Notes: generated by a model not told the origin, from the sequence alone. A stretch of DNA of 64,000 nucleotides from Hyphomicrobiales bacterium (GCA_016716745.1 JADJVD010000005.1:248001-312000); one strand, 5' to 3'. Shown: positions 51,621 through 60,470, counted from the first letter of the stretch. Program-made: numbers and translations.

Positions 51621-52187
51621 TCACGCCTGCTTCTTCACCCAGTCGGAGAAGGATCCCTTCTCGTAGCCCTTCTCGCCGACATAGCTGAACATGGCGAGAA
51701 ACTCCTTGGCCGGCAGCAGGCCCGGCATGCGGCCGATCTCGCGTTCGAGTTCGGGCTTGTGCGCCAGCCCCTTGCTGCTTTCAGGGAAGAACAGGATCGT
51801 CGGCGTCGTGCGGATTGCGTATTTCAGCGCGATGCTCTTCTCGCCGAATTTCGCGCCGTCGAAGTCGACGCATTCGCGCGCGCCGTTCATGTCGAGATGC
51901 AGAACCTCGAACTTCGCCTTCACATAGTCGACGATCTTCGGGTCGACGAAATACTCCGTCGCCATCTTCTTGCAGTAGATGCAGCCCTTCTGGCTCCAGA
52001 TCATGGCGAACCGCTTGCCCCTGGCGTGGGCCGCGTCGAGGTCTTCGGCGAAATCGAGGAAGCTCTCCAGATACCAGTCGAAATGGTAGAGCCCGTCGTC
52101 GCCGAGCTTGGGCGCGTCGGCGGCGCGGGCGGCCGCGACGAAGGGCAGCGCCGCTGCGGCGGCGATGAGACGGCGGCGCGTGATCAT
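51621..52187 (-). CDS. soxW: SoxW, periplasmic thioredoxin-like protein
   Basis: A 188-residue thioredoxin-fold protein with a Tat-like or Sec signal (ITRRRLIAAAAALPFVAAARA). The redox motif is CIYC (Cys69, Cys72), and the cis-proline region is IRTTPTILFF. It should receive electrons from SoxV and keep SoxY or other Sox proteins reduced. It is 13 bp after soxV on the minus strand. Confidence 0.92.
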   Translation of the reverse strand: MITRRRLIAAAAALPFVAAARAADAPKLGDDGLYHFDWYLESFLDFAEDLDAAHARGKRFAMIWSQKGCIYCKKMATEYFVDPKIVDYVKAKFEVLHLDMNGARECVDFDGAKFGEKSIALKYAIRTTPTILFFPESSKGLAHKPELEREIGRMPGLLPAKEFLAMFSYVGEKGYEKGSFSDWVKKQA

Positions 52188-52200
52188 GCCTTCCTCCTGT

Positions 52201-52938
52201 TCAGCCGATGCGCCCGAGCGCGGGAAAGGTCTCGAGCATCCAGTTGGCGACGAGCGACATCGAGCCCGTCATGATGAGAACCCCGGTCGCGACGAGCAGC
52301 GCGCCCATCGCTTTCTCGACGACGCCAAGAAACCGCTTGAAGCGGGCGAAGAAGCGACGAAACGGCGCGACGAAGAAGGCGGCGGCCAAGAACGGCAGGC
52401 CTATGCCGGCGGAGTAGGCGGCGAGCAGCAGCATGCCGCGCGCGGCCTGATCCTGCGCGCCCGCGATCATCAGGATCGTCGCCAGCACCGGGCCGGCGCA
52501 GGGCGTCCAGCCGAAGGCGAAGGCGAGCCCGACGACGAAAGCGCCAAGCGGGCCGGCGGGCTTGCCGGAGGTCTGGAACCGCGCCTCGCGATAGAGCAGG
52601 GGGATGCGCAGGAGGCCGAGAAAATGCAGGCCCATCGCCACGACCAGGAGGCCGGCGGCGATGGACAGCCAGTCGAACCATTGGCCGACGATGCGCCCTA
52701 GCGTGGTCGCCGTCGCGCCCAGAGCCACGAAGACGACCGAGAAGCCGAGCACGAAGAACGACGCCCGCACGACGGCGCGGCGAATCGCCGCCGATGAGGG
52801 GGCGTCATCCGCGCCGCCCGTCAGATCCAGCCCGGTCAGAAAGGCGATATAGGCCGGCACGAGCGGCAGGATGCAGGGCGACAGGAACGACAGGAGGCCT
52901 GCCACGAAGGCGCCGGCCAGGCTCGCGTCGAGCGTCAC
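52201..52938 (-). CDS. soxV: SoxV, CcdA-family thiol electron transporter
   Basis: A 245-residue membrane protein with six hydrophobic segments. The redox cysteines are Cys22 in FLSPCILPLVPAY and Cys147 in FGWTPCAGPV, as in CcdA. It passes electrons from cytoplasmic thioredoxin to periplasmic SoxW. It is divergent from soxS, and a probable SoxR site lies in the 52 bp between the two starts. Confidence 0.93.
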   Translation of the reverse strand: MTLDASLAGAFVAGLLSFLSPCILPLVPAYIAFLTGLDLTGGADDAPSSAAIRRAVVRASFFVLGFSVVFVALGATATTLGRIVGQWFDWLSIAAGLLVVAMGLHFLGLLRIPLLYREARFQTSGKPAGPLGAFVVGLAFAFGWTPCAGPVLATILMIAGAQDQAARGMLLLAAYSAGIGLPFLAAAFFVAPFRRFFARFKRFLGVVEKAMGALLVATGVLIMTGSMSLVANWMLETFPALGRIG

Positions 52939-52966
52939 ACCGCCTCCCGTCCGTCGTGACTTTCGT

Positions 52967-52982
52967 ATTCAAATATGATTAT
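52967..52982. promoter_or_regulatory. Probable SoxR operator between soxV and soxS
   Basis: ATTC-AAATATGA-TTAT lies in the 52-bp divergent space between soxV and soxS, 8 bp before the soxS start codon. It fits the 16-bp ATT(A/C)-N8-NNAT layout and is strikingly AT-rich. Occupancy would block both promoters, including that of soxR itself. Confidence 0.6.
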
Positions 52983-52990
52983 ATATCGCG

Positions 52991-53386
52991 ATGCGCACAA
53001 GCGTTTTCGGGCGATTTCTCGCCGTTGCATGGCTGCTCTTCCTCGCCGCCGGCGTCGGCGCGCCAGCGCGCGCGGGCGACGTCGAGCTCGTGATGGTCGA
53101 GCGGGCGGGCTGCGCTTATTGCGCGCGCTGGAACCGCGAGGTCGCGCCCGTCTACGACAAGACGCCCGAGGCGCAGCGCGCGCCGCTGAGGCGGGTCAAT
53201 CTTGACGACGGCCAGCCCAAGGGCATTGTGCAGCCGGTGCGTTACACGCCGACCTTCCTGCTGATGAAGGACGGCGGCGAGGTGGGCCGGATCACGGGTT
53301 ATTTCGACGACGGGCAGTTCTGGGGACTGCTCGGCGACTTGATGCGGCGGCTCGACGCGGCGGCGGCCGACGCGAAGCGAGGGTGA
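52991..53386 (+). CDS. soxS: SoxS, periplasmic thioredoxin-like protein
   Basis: A 131-residue exported thioredoxin-like protein with a signal peptide ending GAPARAG and the motif CAYC (Cys41, Cys44). TPTFLLMKDG contains the cis-proline. In Paracoccus SoxS reactivates the Sox sulfur carrier. The soxR start codon follows its stop directly, so the two genes are one unit. Confidence 0.9.
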   Translation: MRTSVFGRFLAVAWLLFLAAGVGAPARAGDVELVMVERAGCAYCARWNREVAPVYDKTPEAQRAPLRRVNLDDGQPKGIVQPVRYTPTFLLMKDGGEVGRITGYFDDGQFWGLLGDLMRRLDAAAADAKRG

Positions 53387-53767
53387 ATGGGCGCGATCGT
53401 TTCCAAGGAGATCGTCGAGGATCTGGGCTCGGGCCCGGAATACTCGCCGCGTCTCGAGAGCCTGATGCGCAACGCGCGCGAGGCGAGCGATCTGCTCAAG
53501 GCGCTGTCGCACGAAAGCCGCCTGCTGGTGCTCTGCCTCTTGGCCGAGAAGGAGCGTTCGGTCGGCGAGCTGGAGGAAATCCTGTCGCTGCGCCAGCCGA
53601 CGGTGTCGCAACAGCTTGCGCGGCTGCGCTTCGACGATCTCGTGACGACGCGGCGGGACGGCAAGACCATCTATTATTCGATCGCGAACGAAGACGTGCG
53701 CCGCCTCATCGAGGTGATCTACGACATCTTCTGCGAGAGCCGGCGCACGGAAAAGCCAGGCGGGTGA
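53387..53767 (+). CDS. soxR: SoxR, ArsR-family persulfide-responsive repressor
   Basis: A 126-residue ArsR-type winged helix. The recognition helix is SLRQPTVSQQLARL; the wing holds RRDGKTIYYS. Cys50 (SRLLVLCLLAE) and Cys116 (IYDIFCES) are placed as in SqrR and BigR, in which reactive sulfur species link two cysteines and release DNA. It should repress the sox operons until sulfide or thiosulfate is present. It starts directly after the soxS stop, and four candidate operators are found in this window. Confidence 0.93.
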   Translation: MGAIVSKEIVEDLGSGPEYSPRLESLMRNAREASDLLKALSHESRLLVLCLLAEKERSVGELEEILSLRQPTVSQQLARLRFDDLVTTRRDGKTIYYSIANEDVRRLIEVIYDIFCESRRTEKPGG

Positions 53768-53813
53768 ACGGTCGTCGGCCGCAACGGGGCGGGCGAGGCG
53801 TCAGGGAGGGCGC

Positions 53814-54920
53814 ATGAGCGGCTTGTCCCAGGCGGCGATTGCGGCCTGCGGCCTTTGCGTCGGCGTCGTCTGCGGCTTCGCGGTGCGGCGGGCCAGATTG
53901 TGCTCCTACGCGGCCATCGAATCGGCGCTGATCGGCGGCGACTGGCGGCGCATGCGCGTCTTCGGGCTGGCGCTCGCCGTGGCCGTGGCGGGGTCGCAGG
54001 CGCTCGCCCTGTCCGGCCTCCTCGATCCGGCGGCGACGACCTATCTGTGGGATCGCGTGCCGATCCTGTCGATCCTCGTCGGGTCGACGATGTTCGGCCT
54101 CGGCATGTCGCTGGTCGGCACCTGCGCGTTCGGCTCGCTGGTTCGGCTCGGCGGCGGCGATCTGCGCAGCCTCGTGACGATGATGGTGTTCGGCGCCGTC
54201 GCCTATGCGACGCTGCGCGGCGCGCTCTCCGGCGTTCGAGCCGTGCTCGAACATGTCGCCGCGCCGACGCCGGGCGGCGTCCCCTCCTCGCTCCCGGCGA
54301 TTGGCGGCGTCTGGCTCGGCGCCGATCTGCGGCTTCTCGTTTCCGCCGCGCTCGTCGTCGCCCTCGTCGTCGCCGCCGCGCGTGACCGGCGGCTCCTGCG
54401 CATGCCGCGCATGTTGTCGGCCGGCGTCGCGCTCGGGCTCGGCGTCGTCGCGGGCTGGGCAGCCACGGGGATCGCGGTCGATTCCTTCGACGCGGCGCAG
54501 CGGCCCCAGAGCCTGACCTTCGTTGCGCCGGTGGCGCGGACGCTGTACGCCGGGCTGCTCGGCGCTTCGGCCTGGCTCGATTTCGGCGTCGCCAGCGTCG
54601 TCGGCGTCGTCGTCGGCGCCTTCGCCGCGGCGCGGTTCGGCGACGATTTCCGCTGGGAGGCGTTCGACGACCACTACGAGATGCGTCGCCATCTCGCCGG
54701 CGCCGCGCTGATGGGTTTCGGCGGCGTGCTGGCCGGCGGCTGCACCATCGGGCAGGGGCTGACGGCGGGCTCGCTGCTCGCCGTGTCGGCGCCGCTCGCG
54801 CTCGTCGGCATGGCGGCCGGCGCGCGGCTCGGCATGGCGGTTCTGGTCGAGGGCAGCCTGATCGACGTCGTGCGGCAGCGGGCGCGGATGTGGTTTGGCC
54901 CGGCCGATCCGGCGCCGTGA
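53814..54920 (+). CDS. YeeE/YedE family sulfur-transport protein, fused form (copy 1)
   Basis: A 368-residue membrane protein formed of two YeeE/YedE repeats, with about nine or ten hydrophobic segments. Channel cysteine motifs are MSLVGTCAFGSLVRLGGG in the first half and GGVLAGGCTIGQGLTAGSL in the second, which resemble the TsuA thiosulfate channel. The start has GGGAGGG upstream. It follows soxR by 46 bp, so it is probably co-expressed with soxSR. It may import thiosulfate or export sulfite. Confidence 0.87.
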   Translation: MSGLSQAAIAACGLCVGVVCGFAVRRARLCSYAAIESALIGGDWRRMRVFGLALAVAVAGSQALALSGLLDPAATTYLWDRVPILSILVGSTMFGLGMSLVGTCAFGSLVRLGGGDLRSLVTMMVFGAVAYATLRGALSGVRAVLEHVAAPTPGGVPSSLPAIGGVWLGADLRLLVSAALVVALVVAAARDRRLLRMPRMLSAGVALGLGVVAGWAATGIAVDSFDAAQRPQSLTFVAPVARTLYAGLLGASAWLDFGVASVVGVVVGAFAAARFGDDFRWEAFDDHYEMRRHLAGAALMGFGGVLAGGCTIGQGLTAGSLLAVSAPLALVGMAAGARLGMAVLVEGSLIDVVRQRARMWFGPADPAP

Positions 54921-54934
54921 GCCTGCGCCAATAT

Positions 54935-54950
54935 ATTCACTTTTCATAAT
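54935..54950. promoter_or_regulatory. Probable SoxR operator upstream of the second fused yeeE
   Basis: ATTC-ACTTTTCA-TAAT lies 64 bp before the start of the second fused YeeE gene in an AT-rich stretch. It has the same half-sites and 8-bp spacing as the other candidates and differs by one base from ATTC-N8-GAAT, the motif reported for SqrR as I recall it. Confidence 0.6.
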
Positions 54951-55013
54951 TCGTTTGCTCTGGCTCAATGCCCTCGCGCCGTCCGTCCGCCAATGAGGGG
55001 CATGGAGGGAACA

Positions 55014-56099
55014 ATGCTGGACGATCTCGTCGCCCGGTTCGGGGATGCGCATGTTTCGCTGGTCGCCGGCCTGATCGTCGGCGCGGCGTTCGGCGTCGTG
55101 GCGCAGCGCAGCCGCTTCTGCCTGCGCGCGGCGACGATCGATTTCTGGCGCGGCTCGCTCACCGGGCGCGTCGCCGTCTGGGTGCTCGCCTTCTCGGCGG
55201 CGGTGGCGGCGACGCAGGCGCTGATCGCCTCCGGCGCGCTCGATCTCAGCGGCGTGCGCACGCTGAACCAGCGCGGCAGCCTCTCGGGCGCGATCATTGG
55301 CGGCGCGATGTTCGGCGTCGGCATGGTGCTGACGCGCGGCTGCGCCAGCCGCCTTCTGGTTCTGTCGGCCAATGGCAATCTGCGCGCCTTGCTGTCGGGC
55401 CTCGTTTTCGCGGTCGCGGCGCAGGCGACCTGGCGCGGCGCCCTCGCGCCGCTGCGCGACCGGCTGGCCGATCTGTGGACGCTCGACGGCAATCTGTCGC
55501 TCGACGCGCTGTCGCTGATCGGTCTGCCGCACGGGCTGGCGGCGCCGCTCGGTCTGCTCTTCATCGGCGTCGGCCTTGTCATCGCCTGGCGCGTGAAACT
55601 GCCGGCGGGGCAGGCGGCCGCGGCGCTCGGCGTCGGCCTCGTGGTGGCGGCGACCTGGGCGCTGACCTCGCTGCTGGCGGCGGCGAGCTTCGATCCGCAG
55701 CCGGTGAAGAGCCTGTCCTTCACGGGCCCGTCCGCCAACATGCTGATGCTGGTGCTGCAGCCGGGCGGCCGCTTCGATTTCGATATCGGGCTCGTGCCGG
55801 GCGTGTTTCTCGGCTCCTTCCTGGCCGCGGCTGTTGGCGGCGACCTGAAGCTCGAAGGCTTTCACGACGCCGGCGGCATGCGCCGCTACATCGTCGGCGC
55901 CGTGCTGATGGGGTTCGGCGGCATGCTGGCGGCGGGTTGCGCCATCGGCGCGGGCGTCTCGGGGGCGGCGGTGTTCTCCACCGTCTCGTGGGCGACGCTG
56001 TTTGCGATGTGGGCGGCGGCCGGGATCACGGATGCGTTGATCGACCGTCCGGCGGAGGCCGCGGCGGCGCCGGCGGGAGCGGCCGCTCCGGCGCAATAA
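55014..56099 (+). CDS. YeeE/YedE family sulfur-transport protein, fused form (copy 2)
   Basis: A 361-residue two-repeat YeeE/YedE protein with about ten hydrophobic segments. Cysteine motifs: RSRFCLRAATIDFWRG, VLTRGCASRLLVLSANG and GGMLAAGCAIGAGVSG. I chose ATG 55014, which follows GGAGGGAACA, rather than the upstream ATG at 54993. It has its own promoter region with a probable SoxR site and ends 3 bp before the convergent racemase-family gene. It is a paralogue of the gene before it. Confidence 0.87.
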   Translation: MLDDLVARFGDAHVSLVAGLIVGAAFGVVAQRSRFCLRAATIDFWRGSLTGRVAVWVLAFSAAVAATQALIASGALDLSGVRTLNQRGSLSGAIIGGAMFGVGMVLTRGCASRLLVLSANGNLRALLSGLVFAVAAQATWRGALAPLRDRLADLWTLDGNLSLDALSLIGLPHGLAAPLGLLFIGVGLVIAWRVKLPAGQAAAALGVGLVVAATWALTSLLAAASFDPQPVKSLSFTGPSANMLMLVLQPGGRFDFDIGLVPGVFLGSFLAAAVGGDLKLEGFHDAGGMRRYIVGAVLMGFGGMLAAGCAIGAGVSGAAVFSTVSWATLFAMWAAAGITDALIDRPAEAAAAPAGAAAPAQ

Positions 56100-56102
56100 G
56101 GC

Positions 56103-56765
56103 TCAGCCGGCGACGAGCCGACGCAGCTTTCTGACGGCGCTTTCCGGCGTCGTCAGCACGGGCAGGCCCGTCGCCTGCGCGACGGCGGGCGCGGCGCGGG
56201 CGAGGCTGAACTGCGCCAGAGCGATTGCGTCGCAACCGCGAAGCGCGGCGGCCGTTTCGGCGGCAAGGCGATCGTGGGCGGCGAAGTCGCCGCGGTCGAG
56301 CGCGGCGAGCCCGCCCTCGATCAGCGCCGTCTCGACCTGGGTCTGCGGCGGAAACTCCTCCGGCATCGAACGCAGCGTCGCCGGAAAGGTGGCGAGCAGC
56401 CCGATGCGTCCGCCGATGGCGGAGGCCTCCTCGATCATCGCCTCGTTCGGCTTGAGGACGGGAATGTCGGCGTTGGCGCGCGCCGTCGCCTCGATGCAGG
56501 GCCCGAAGGCCGAGCAGGTGAACAGGATCGCCTCAGCGCCGGCGCGGCGGGCGTAGGCGGCGAGATCAAGGAAGCGGGCCGTCATCGCTTCGGTGAGCGC
56601 GCCGTCGCGGGCGAGATCGGCCGAGAGCGAGTCGTCGAGCAGGTTCATCAATTGCGCCTCCGGCCAGAGGCGCGCGAAGGCGGCCTCGACAGGCGGCGGC
56701 GAATGGCGCAGGGCGTGGATGAGGGCGATGCGGGGAGCGTGCGCCGTGTTGCGGGCTTCAGCCAT
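56103..56765 (-). CDS. Aspartate/glutamate racemase family protein
   Basis: A 220-residue protein of the Asp/Glu/hydantoin racemase superfamily. The first catalytic cysteine lies in ILFTCSAFGPCIEA, after RRAGAEA. The second half reads GGRIGLLATFPATL, and the usual second cysteine is replaced: DAIALAQFSLARAAP has none. One-cysteine members include decarboxylases and isomerases rather than racemases. It is divergent from TRAP permease genes and shares with them a 19-bp motif that also lies before the iclR gene, so it probably works on the same substrate. Confidence 0.78.
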   Translation of the reverse strand: MAEARNTAHAPRIALIHALRHSPPPVEAAFARLWPEAQLMNLLDDSLSADLARDGALTEAMTARFLDLAAYARRAGAEAILFTCSAFGPCIEATARANADIPVLKPNEAMIEEASAIGGRIGLLATFPATLRSMPEEFPPQTQVETALIEGGLAALDRGDFAAHDRLAAETAAALRGCDAIALAQFSLARAAPAVAQATGLPVLTTPESAVRKLRRLVAG

Positions 56766-56792
56766 GCGGGTTCCTTCGCCTCGGCTTGCGCA

Positions 56793-56811
56793 CAGCGATA
56801 CGGTATGTCAC
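56793..56811. promoter_or_regulatory. Shared 19-bp motif, probable IclR operator (copy 1)
   Basis: CAGCGATACGGTATGTCAC lies 27 bp before the racemase-family start codon in the divergent space with the TRAP genes. It matches the 60452-60470 motif at 17 of 19 positions; the two differences are in the three central bases. Its arms GATAC and ATGTC are roughly inverted. Binding by the IclR protein at 60472 is inferred. Confidence 0.6.
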
Positions 56812-56896
56812 GGATCGCGGCAACAATCGCCGGCTCGCCGCCGGAATCGGCGGGACGCCAGGAGCGCGGCGGATCGCCACCGGGGGGCTGGCTCAC

Positions 56897-57406
56897 ATGG
56901 CTGGGATCGCGCATTTCCTGCACGCCAGAGCGAAGGACGTCATGGTCGCGCTGATGGCGGTCATGTTCTTCGCCTTCATCGTGCAGATCGGATCGCGCTA
57001 CGTTTTCAACGCGCCGGTTGACTGGACGTTCGAGCTGATCCTGATCACCTGGCTCTGGTCGGTGTTCTGGGGCGCGGCCTTCCTGCTGAAGGATCGCGAC
57101 CAGGTGAAGTTCGACGTGCTCTACAACCATGTTCCCGAGCGCGCGCAGCGTGTTTTCGCGCTCGTCGCCGCGCTGCTCATCGCGGGCGGGTTCCTGCTCT
57201 CCGCGCCGGCGACGTGGAGCTTCATCGAGTTCAAGTCGATCCGCTCCACCGACATGCTGCATCTGCGGTTCGATTTTCTGTTCGGCGTCTATCTCCTGTT
57301 CCTCGCGATGACTGTGATGCACTACCTCTGGCGGGCCGTGCGCATCGTGCGCGGGGACGCGCTGGAGACGCTCGACGGCGAACGCGAAGGCGAGGACGCC
57401 CGATGA
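56897..57406 (+). CDS. TRAP transporter small permease (DctQ type)
   Basis: A 169-residue protein with four hydrophobic helices, the DctQ layout. Key stretch: FIVQIGSRYVFNAPVDWTFE, then LITWLWSVFWGAAFLLKDRD, typical of family members. ATG 56897 was chosen because the upstream 37 codons are not conserved. The large permease gene begins within its stop codon. No DctP-type binding protein is found in the window. Confidence 0.9.
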   Translation: MAGIAHFLHARAKDVMVALMAVMFFAFIVQIGSRYVFNAPVDWTFELILITWLWSVFWGAAFLLKDRDQVKFDVLYNHVPERAQRVFALVAALLIAGGFLLSAPATWSFIEFKSIRSTDMLHLRFDFLFGVYLLFLAMTVMHYLWRAVRIVRGDALETLDGEREGEDAR

Positions 57407-58704
57407 CCCCCGCCTTCTTCTGGTGCATCGTCACGCTGTTCGCGATCGCCGCGCTCGGCGCGCCGGTCGCGCTCGCCATGATCGTGTCGTCGATCGTCTA
57501 CCTGTTCCTCAAGGGGCAGGACATGGCGCTCGCCTCCGAGCAGATGCTGCAAGGTCTTTACGACGGCTTCCTGTTGCTCGCCATTCCGCTGTTCATCACG
57601 GCGGCCAACATCATGAACGCGGGCACGATCAGCGAGCGTCTGCTGCGCTTCTGTCTGGCGCTGGTCGGTCGCTTTCGCGGCGGCCTCGGCCACGTCAACA
57701 TCGTCGCCAACATGATCTTCGCCGGCATGTCCGGCTCGGCGGTCGCCGACGCGGTGGGCCTCGGCAAGATCATCATCGGCATGATGCGCAAGGAGAACCG
57801 CTACTCGGCCGGCTATGCGGCGGCGATCACGGCGGCGGCCTCGACCATCGGGCCGATCATTCCGCCGTCGATCCCGATGGTGATGTACGCGCTCGTCTCC
57901 GACACCTCGATCGGCTACCTCTTCCTCGGCGGCTTCGTCCCCGGCGTGATGATGGGCATCGCGCTGATGCTGCTCAACGCGCGCATGGCGCGCATCGAGA
58001 ATGTGCCGCTGGAAGAGCCCGTGCCGCGCAGCGAGCTGCCGCGCCTGACGGTGCGCGCCTTCCCGGCGCTGATGATGCCGGTGATCCTGCTCTACGGCAT
58101 CTATGGCGGCGCGACGACGCCGACCGAGGCGGCCGCCATCGCCGCGCTCTACGCGCTGCTGCTCGCCGGCTTCTTCTATCGCGCGCTGAGCTTCGGGACG
58201 CTCTACAACGTCTTTCTCGAAAGCGGCCGCGCGACGGCCTCGGTCGGCCTCGTCATCGGCGCGGCGCTGATCTTCAACTACATCGTGGCCAGCGAGAACA
58301 TTCCCGCGCAGGTCGCAAAGCTCATGCAGGGGCTCGATGTTTCGCCCTTCGCCTTCCTGATGGCGATCAATGCGCTGCTGCTGGTGCTGGGCTGCCTGCT
58401 CGACGCGACGACGATCATCCTCGTCATCATACCGCTGTTCATTCCCACATGCCGGGCGCTCGGGATCGATCTCGTGCATTTCGGCGTCACGGCGGTGGTG
58501 AATTGCATGATCGGTCTGATCACGCCGCCCTATGGCGTGCTGCTGTTCGTCATCAACGCGATCACCGGCATCCCGCTGAAGACGATCATCGCCGCGATCT
58601 GGCCGTATATCGGCGTGCTCGTGACAGCGCTGCTGCTGATGCTGATCTTCCCCGACACGGTTTTGTTCCTGCCGAAGATGCTCGGCTACGTGCCGGGCCG
58701 CTGA
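57403..58704 (+). CDS. TRAP transporter large permease (DctM type)
   Basis: A 433-residue membrane protein with about twelve hydrophobic helices. Motifs: MSGSAVADAVGLGKIIIGMM, ASTIGPIIPPSIPMVMYA, GATTPTEAAAIAALYAL and LITPPYGVLLFV, all usual for DctM. It couples sodium gradient to uptake of an organic acid. It overlaps the small permease by 4 bp. A binding protein gene is lacking, so the transporter is incomplete here. The convergent FAD oxidase probably acts on the imported compound. Confidence 0.93.
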   Translation: MTPAFFWCIVTLFAIAALGAPVALAMIVSSIVYLFLKGQDMALASEQMLQGLYDGFLLLAIPLFITAANIMNAGTISERLLRFCLALVGRFRGGLGHVNIVANMIFAGMSGSAVADAVGLGKIIIGMMRKENRYSAGYAAAITAAASTIGPIIPPSIPMVMYALVSDTSIGYLFLGGFVPGVMMGIALMLLNARMARIENVPLEEPVPRSELPRLTVRAFPALMMPVILLYGIYGGATTPTEAAAIAALYALLLAGFFYRALSFGTLYNVFLESGRATASVGLVIGAALIFNYIVASENIPAQVAKLMQGLDVSPFAFLMAINALLLVLGCLLDATTIILVIIPLFIPTCRALGIDLVHFGVTAVVNCMIGLITPPYGVLLFVINAITGIPLKTIIAAIWPYIGVLVTALLLMLIFPDTVLFLPKMLGYVPGR

Positions 58705-58738
58705 GGCGCGGCGGGCGCCGACCCGTCGCCAGCGCGTC

Positions 58739-60370
58739 TCACCGCTCGGGCGTCGCCGCCGCGTCCGCGAGCGCGCCCGGCGTGAGGCCGAGGCAGCCGG
58801 GATTCATCAGGCCGCGCGGATCGACGGCGAGTTTCAGCGCGCGCAGCATGGCGCGGGTCTCGGGCTGCAAGAGGCTTGCATAGGGATAATCGCGCGCGAC
58901 CTGCCAGCTCGCGCCGCCGAGGCTCGCATAGAGATCCTGGCAACCCCTGCGCAGCTCCGCGACGGCGGCGCGCGAGCGGGGATTGGCGGGCCTGTCGCGC
59001 CAGGGCTTCACCGTGTCCTCGCCGACGCTGGCTGCGTGCAGAGGCGTGATCTCGTCGCTCCAGTAGAAGGCCGGTTCGAGGAAGAACTCGGTTCCGACGG
59101 TCATGCTCATGACGGAGTAGACGATGCCGTGCTCCTGCATGAAGGGGCGTCGCTCGGCGAAATAGGCCTCGTTGGCGGCGACGACCTTCTGGGCTTGCGA
59201 GAGCGGAAACACCGCGTGGATCGGCACCCAGCGTTCGCCGTTGAGGCCGAGCATGCCGCGCACCGGCCCGAACGGCTTGGCGCGCATCACGCGCGGCACT
59301 GCGTTGTCGATCTCCACGCCGTGGCGCGCGCCGATGGCGCGCAAGCGGGCGAGCGCGGCCTCGAGCGCGGCGGGCGACTCGGCCTCCGTCACGATGTGCA
59401 GCGTGTAATTGTGCGCCTTCAGAAAGGCTGTGCCGCCGACGGCGACGCCGGCTGCATCCTTCAGGCCCTGCAACAACGTCTTGCCAGCCATCGCGACATT
59501 GCCGAGGGTCTTCAATCCGTCCGAGATGCGGTTCACCGAGGCCGAGTGTTCCGCCTTCGTGCGGTCGATGCCGAACCCCTCGGCCACGAGGCGCGTGCGC
59601 GCCATCTCGACCTGCGCGGCCGCCATCGCGGCGAGCGACACGAAGCCGAAGGACAGGTAGCCGGTTTCCGCGGGGTGCGGCCACAGGCGCAGCGTGGCGG
59701 CGACCTTGACGCCGAAGGCGCCGTTGTCGCCCAGAAACATGCCGGTGAGATCGGGGCCGCCGAAGCGGGTGAAGGGCCTGGCGCCGCGCCGCGCGCCGGA
59801 GCCCGTGGTGACGATATCGCCGTTGGCGAGCACGACCGTCACGCCCAGCACGCTCTCGGCGACCGTGCCGTTCAACGCCGAGCCGAAGAAAGCGCTGTTC
59901 TGAGACAACGCGCCGCCGACTGTCGCGCGCAGGCCGGAGAGTGGGCCCCAATAGGCGGTGCGCAGGCCCGTGCCGTCGAGCGCGGCGTTCACCGCCTCCC
60001 ATGTGCAGCCGGCCTCGACCGTCACATAGCAATCCTCGGCGTTGACCTCGAGCACGCGGTCCAGCCCGCGCGCGTCGACGACGATCGAATCGGCGCGGTC
60101 CGGCAGGTAGCCCTTGGTGTAGGACATGCCGCCGCCGCGCGGGGTGACCGACAGGCCATGCTCGGTCGCCACGCGCACGGCGGTCGCCACCTGTTCCGCG
60201 TTCTTCGGCAGGACGACGGCGAGCGGCGGCACGCCCGGCTGCCAGAAAATGTCGCTGGCGTAATAGTCGCGCGTGCCGGCGTCGGCGCGCACCACGTCGT
60301 CGCCGAGGGCGCGGCGCAGGGCGTCGAGCGCCAGCAGATCGTCGGCCCGGATGTGGGTCGTCAGCGTCAT
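58739..60370 (-). CDS. FAD-linked oxidase (PCMH/VAO-type, GlcD-like)
   Basis: A 543-residue flavoprotein of the vanillyl-alcohol-oxidase superfamily. FAD-binding region: VTPRGGGMSYTKGYLP, then TVEAGCTWEAVN, GPLSGLRATVGGALSQNSAF, and GDNGAFGVKVAATLRLWP. The C-terminal cap ends with DPRGLMNPGCLGL. Members oxidise 2-hydroxy acids or phenolic alcohols. It has no signal peptide. It is divergent from the iclR gene with 101 bp between the starts, which hold the 19-bp motif, so it should be an IclR target. Confidence 0.87.
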   Translation of the reverse strand: MTLTTHIRADDLLALDALRRALGDDVVRADAGTRDYYASDIFWQPGVPPLAVVLPKNAEQVATAVRVATEHGLSVTPRGGGMSYTKGYLPDRADSIVVDARGLDRVLEVNAEDCYVTVEAGCTWEAVNAALDGTGLRTAYWGPLSGLRATVGGALSQNSAFFGSALNGTVAESVLGVTVVLANGDIVTTGSGARRGARPFTRFGGPDLTGMFLGDNGAFGVKVAATLRLWPHPAETGYLSFGFVSLAAMAAAQVEMARTRLVAEGFGIDRTKAEHSASVNRISDGLKTLGNVAMAGKTLLQGLKDAAGVAVGGTAFLKAHNYTLHIVTEAESPAALEAALARLRAIGARHGVEIDNAVPRVMRAKPFGPVRGMLGLNGERWVPIHAVFPLSQAQKVVAANEAYFAERRPFMQEHGIVYSVMSMTVGTEFFLEPAFYWSDEITPLHAASVGEDTVKPWRDRPANPRSRAAVAELRRGCQDLYASLGGASWQVARDYPYASLLQPETRAMLRALKLAVDPRGLMNPGCLGLTPGALADAAATPER

Positions 60371-60451
60371 CGTCGCCTCCCGTCGCGGGCGTCGCCAGCG
60401 CGCGCCATCGCCCTCGGGCCATCAAACAAAGTCTCGACAAGTAATGTCAAC

Positions 60452-60470
60452 CAGCGATACAAAATGTCAC
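60452..60470. promoter_or_regulatory. Shared 19-bp motif, probable IclR operator (copy 2)
   Basis: CAGCGATACAAAATGTCAC ends one base before the iclR start codon. A further AATGTCA lies at 60443-60449, exactly 20 bp before the AATGTCA within this motif (60463-60469), a two-turn direct repeat. The position suggests repression of iclR itself and control of the divergent oxidase. Confidence 0.6.

Noticed and set aside
53706..56096. A 796-codon minus-strand open frame
   Set aside because: It is antisense to the two fused YeeE genes; rich in Arg and Gly with no fold.
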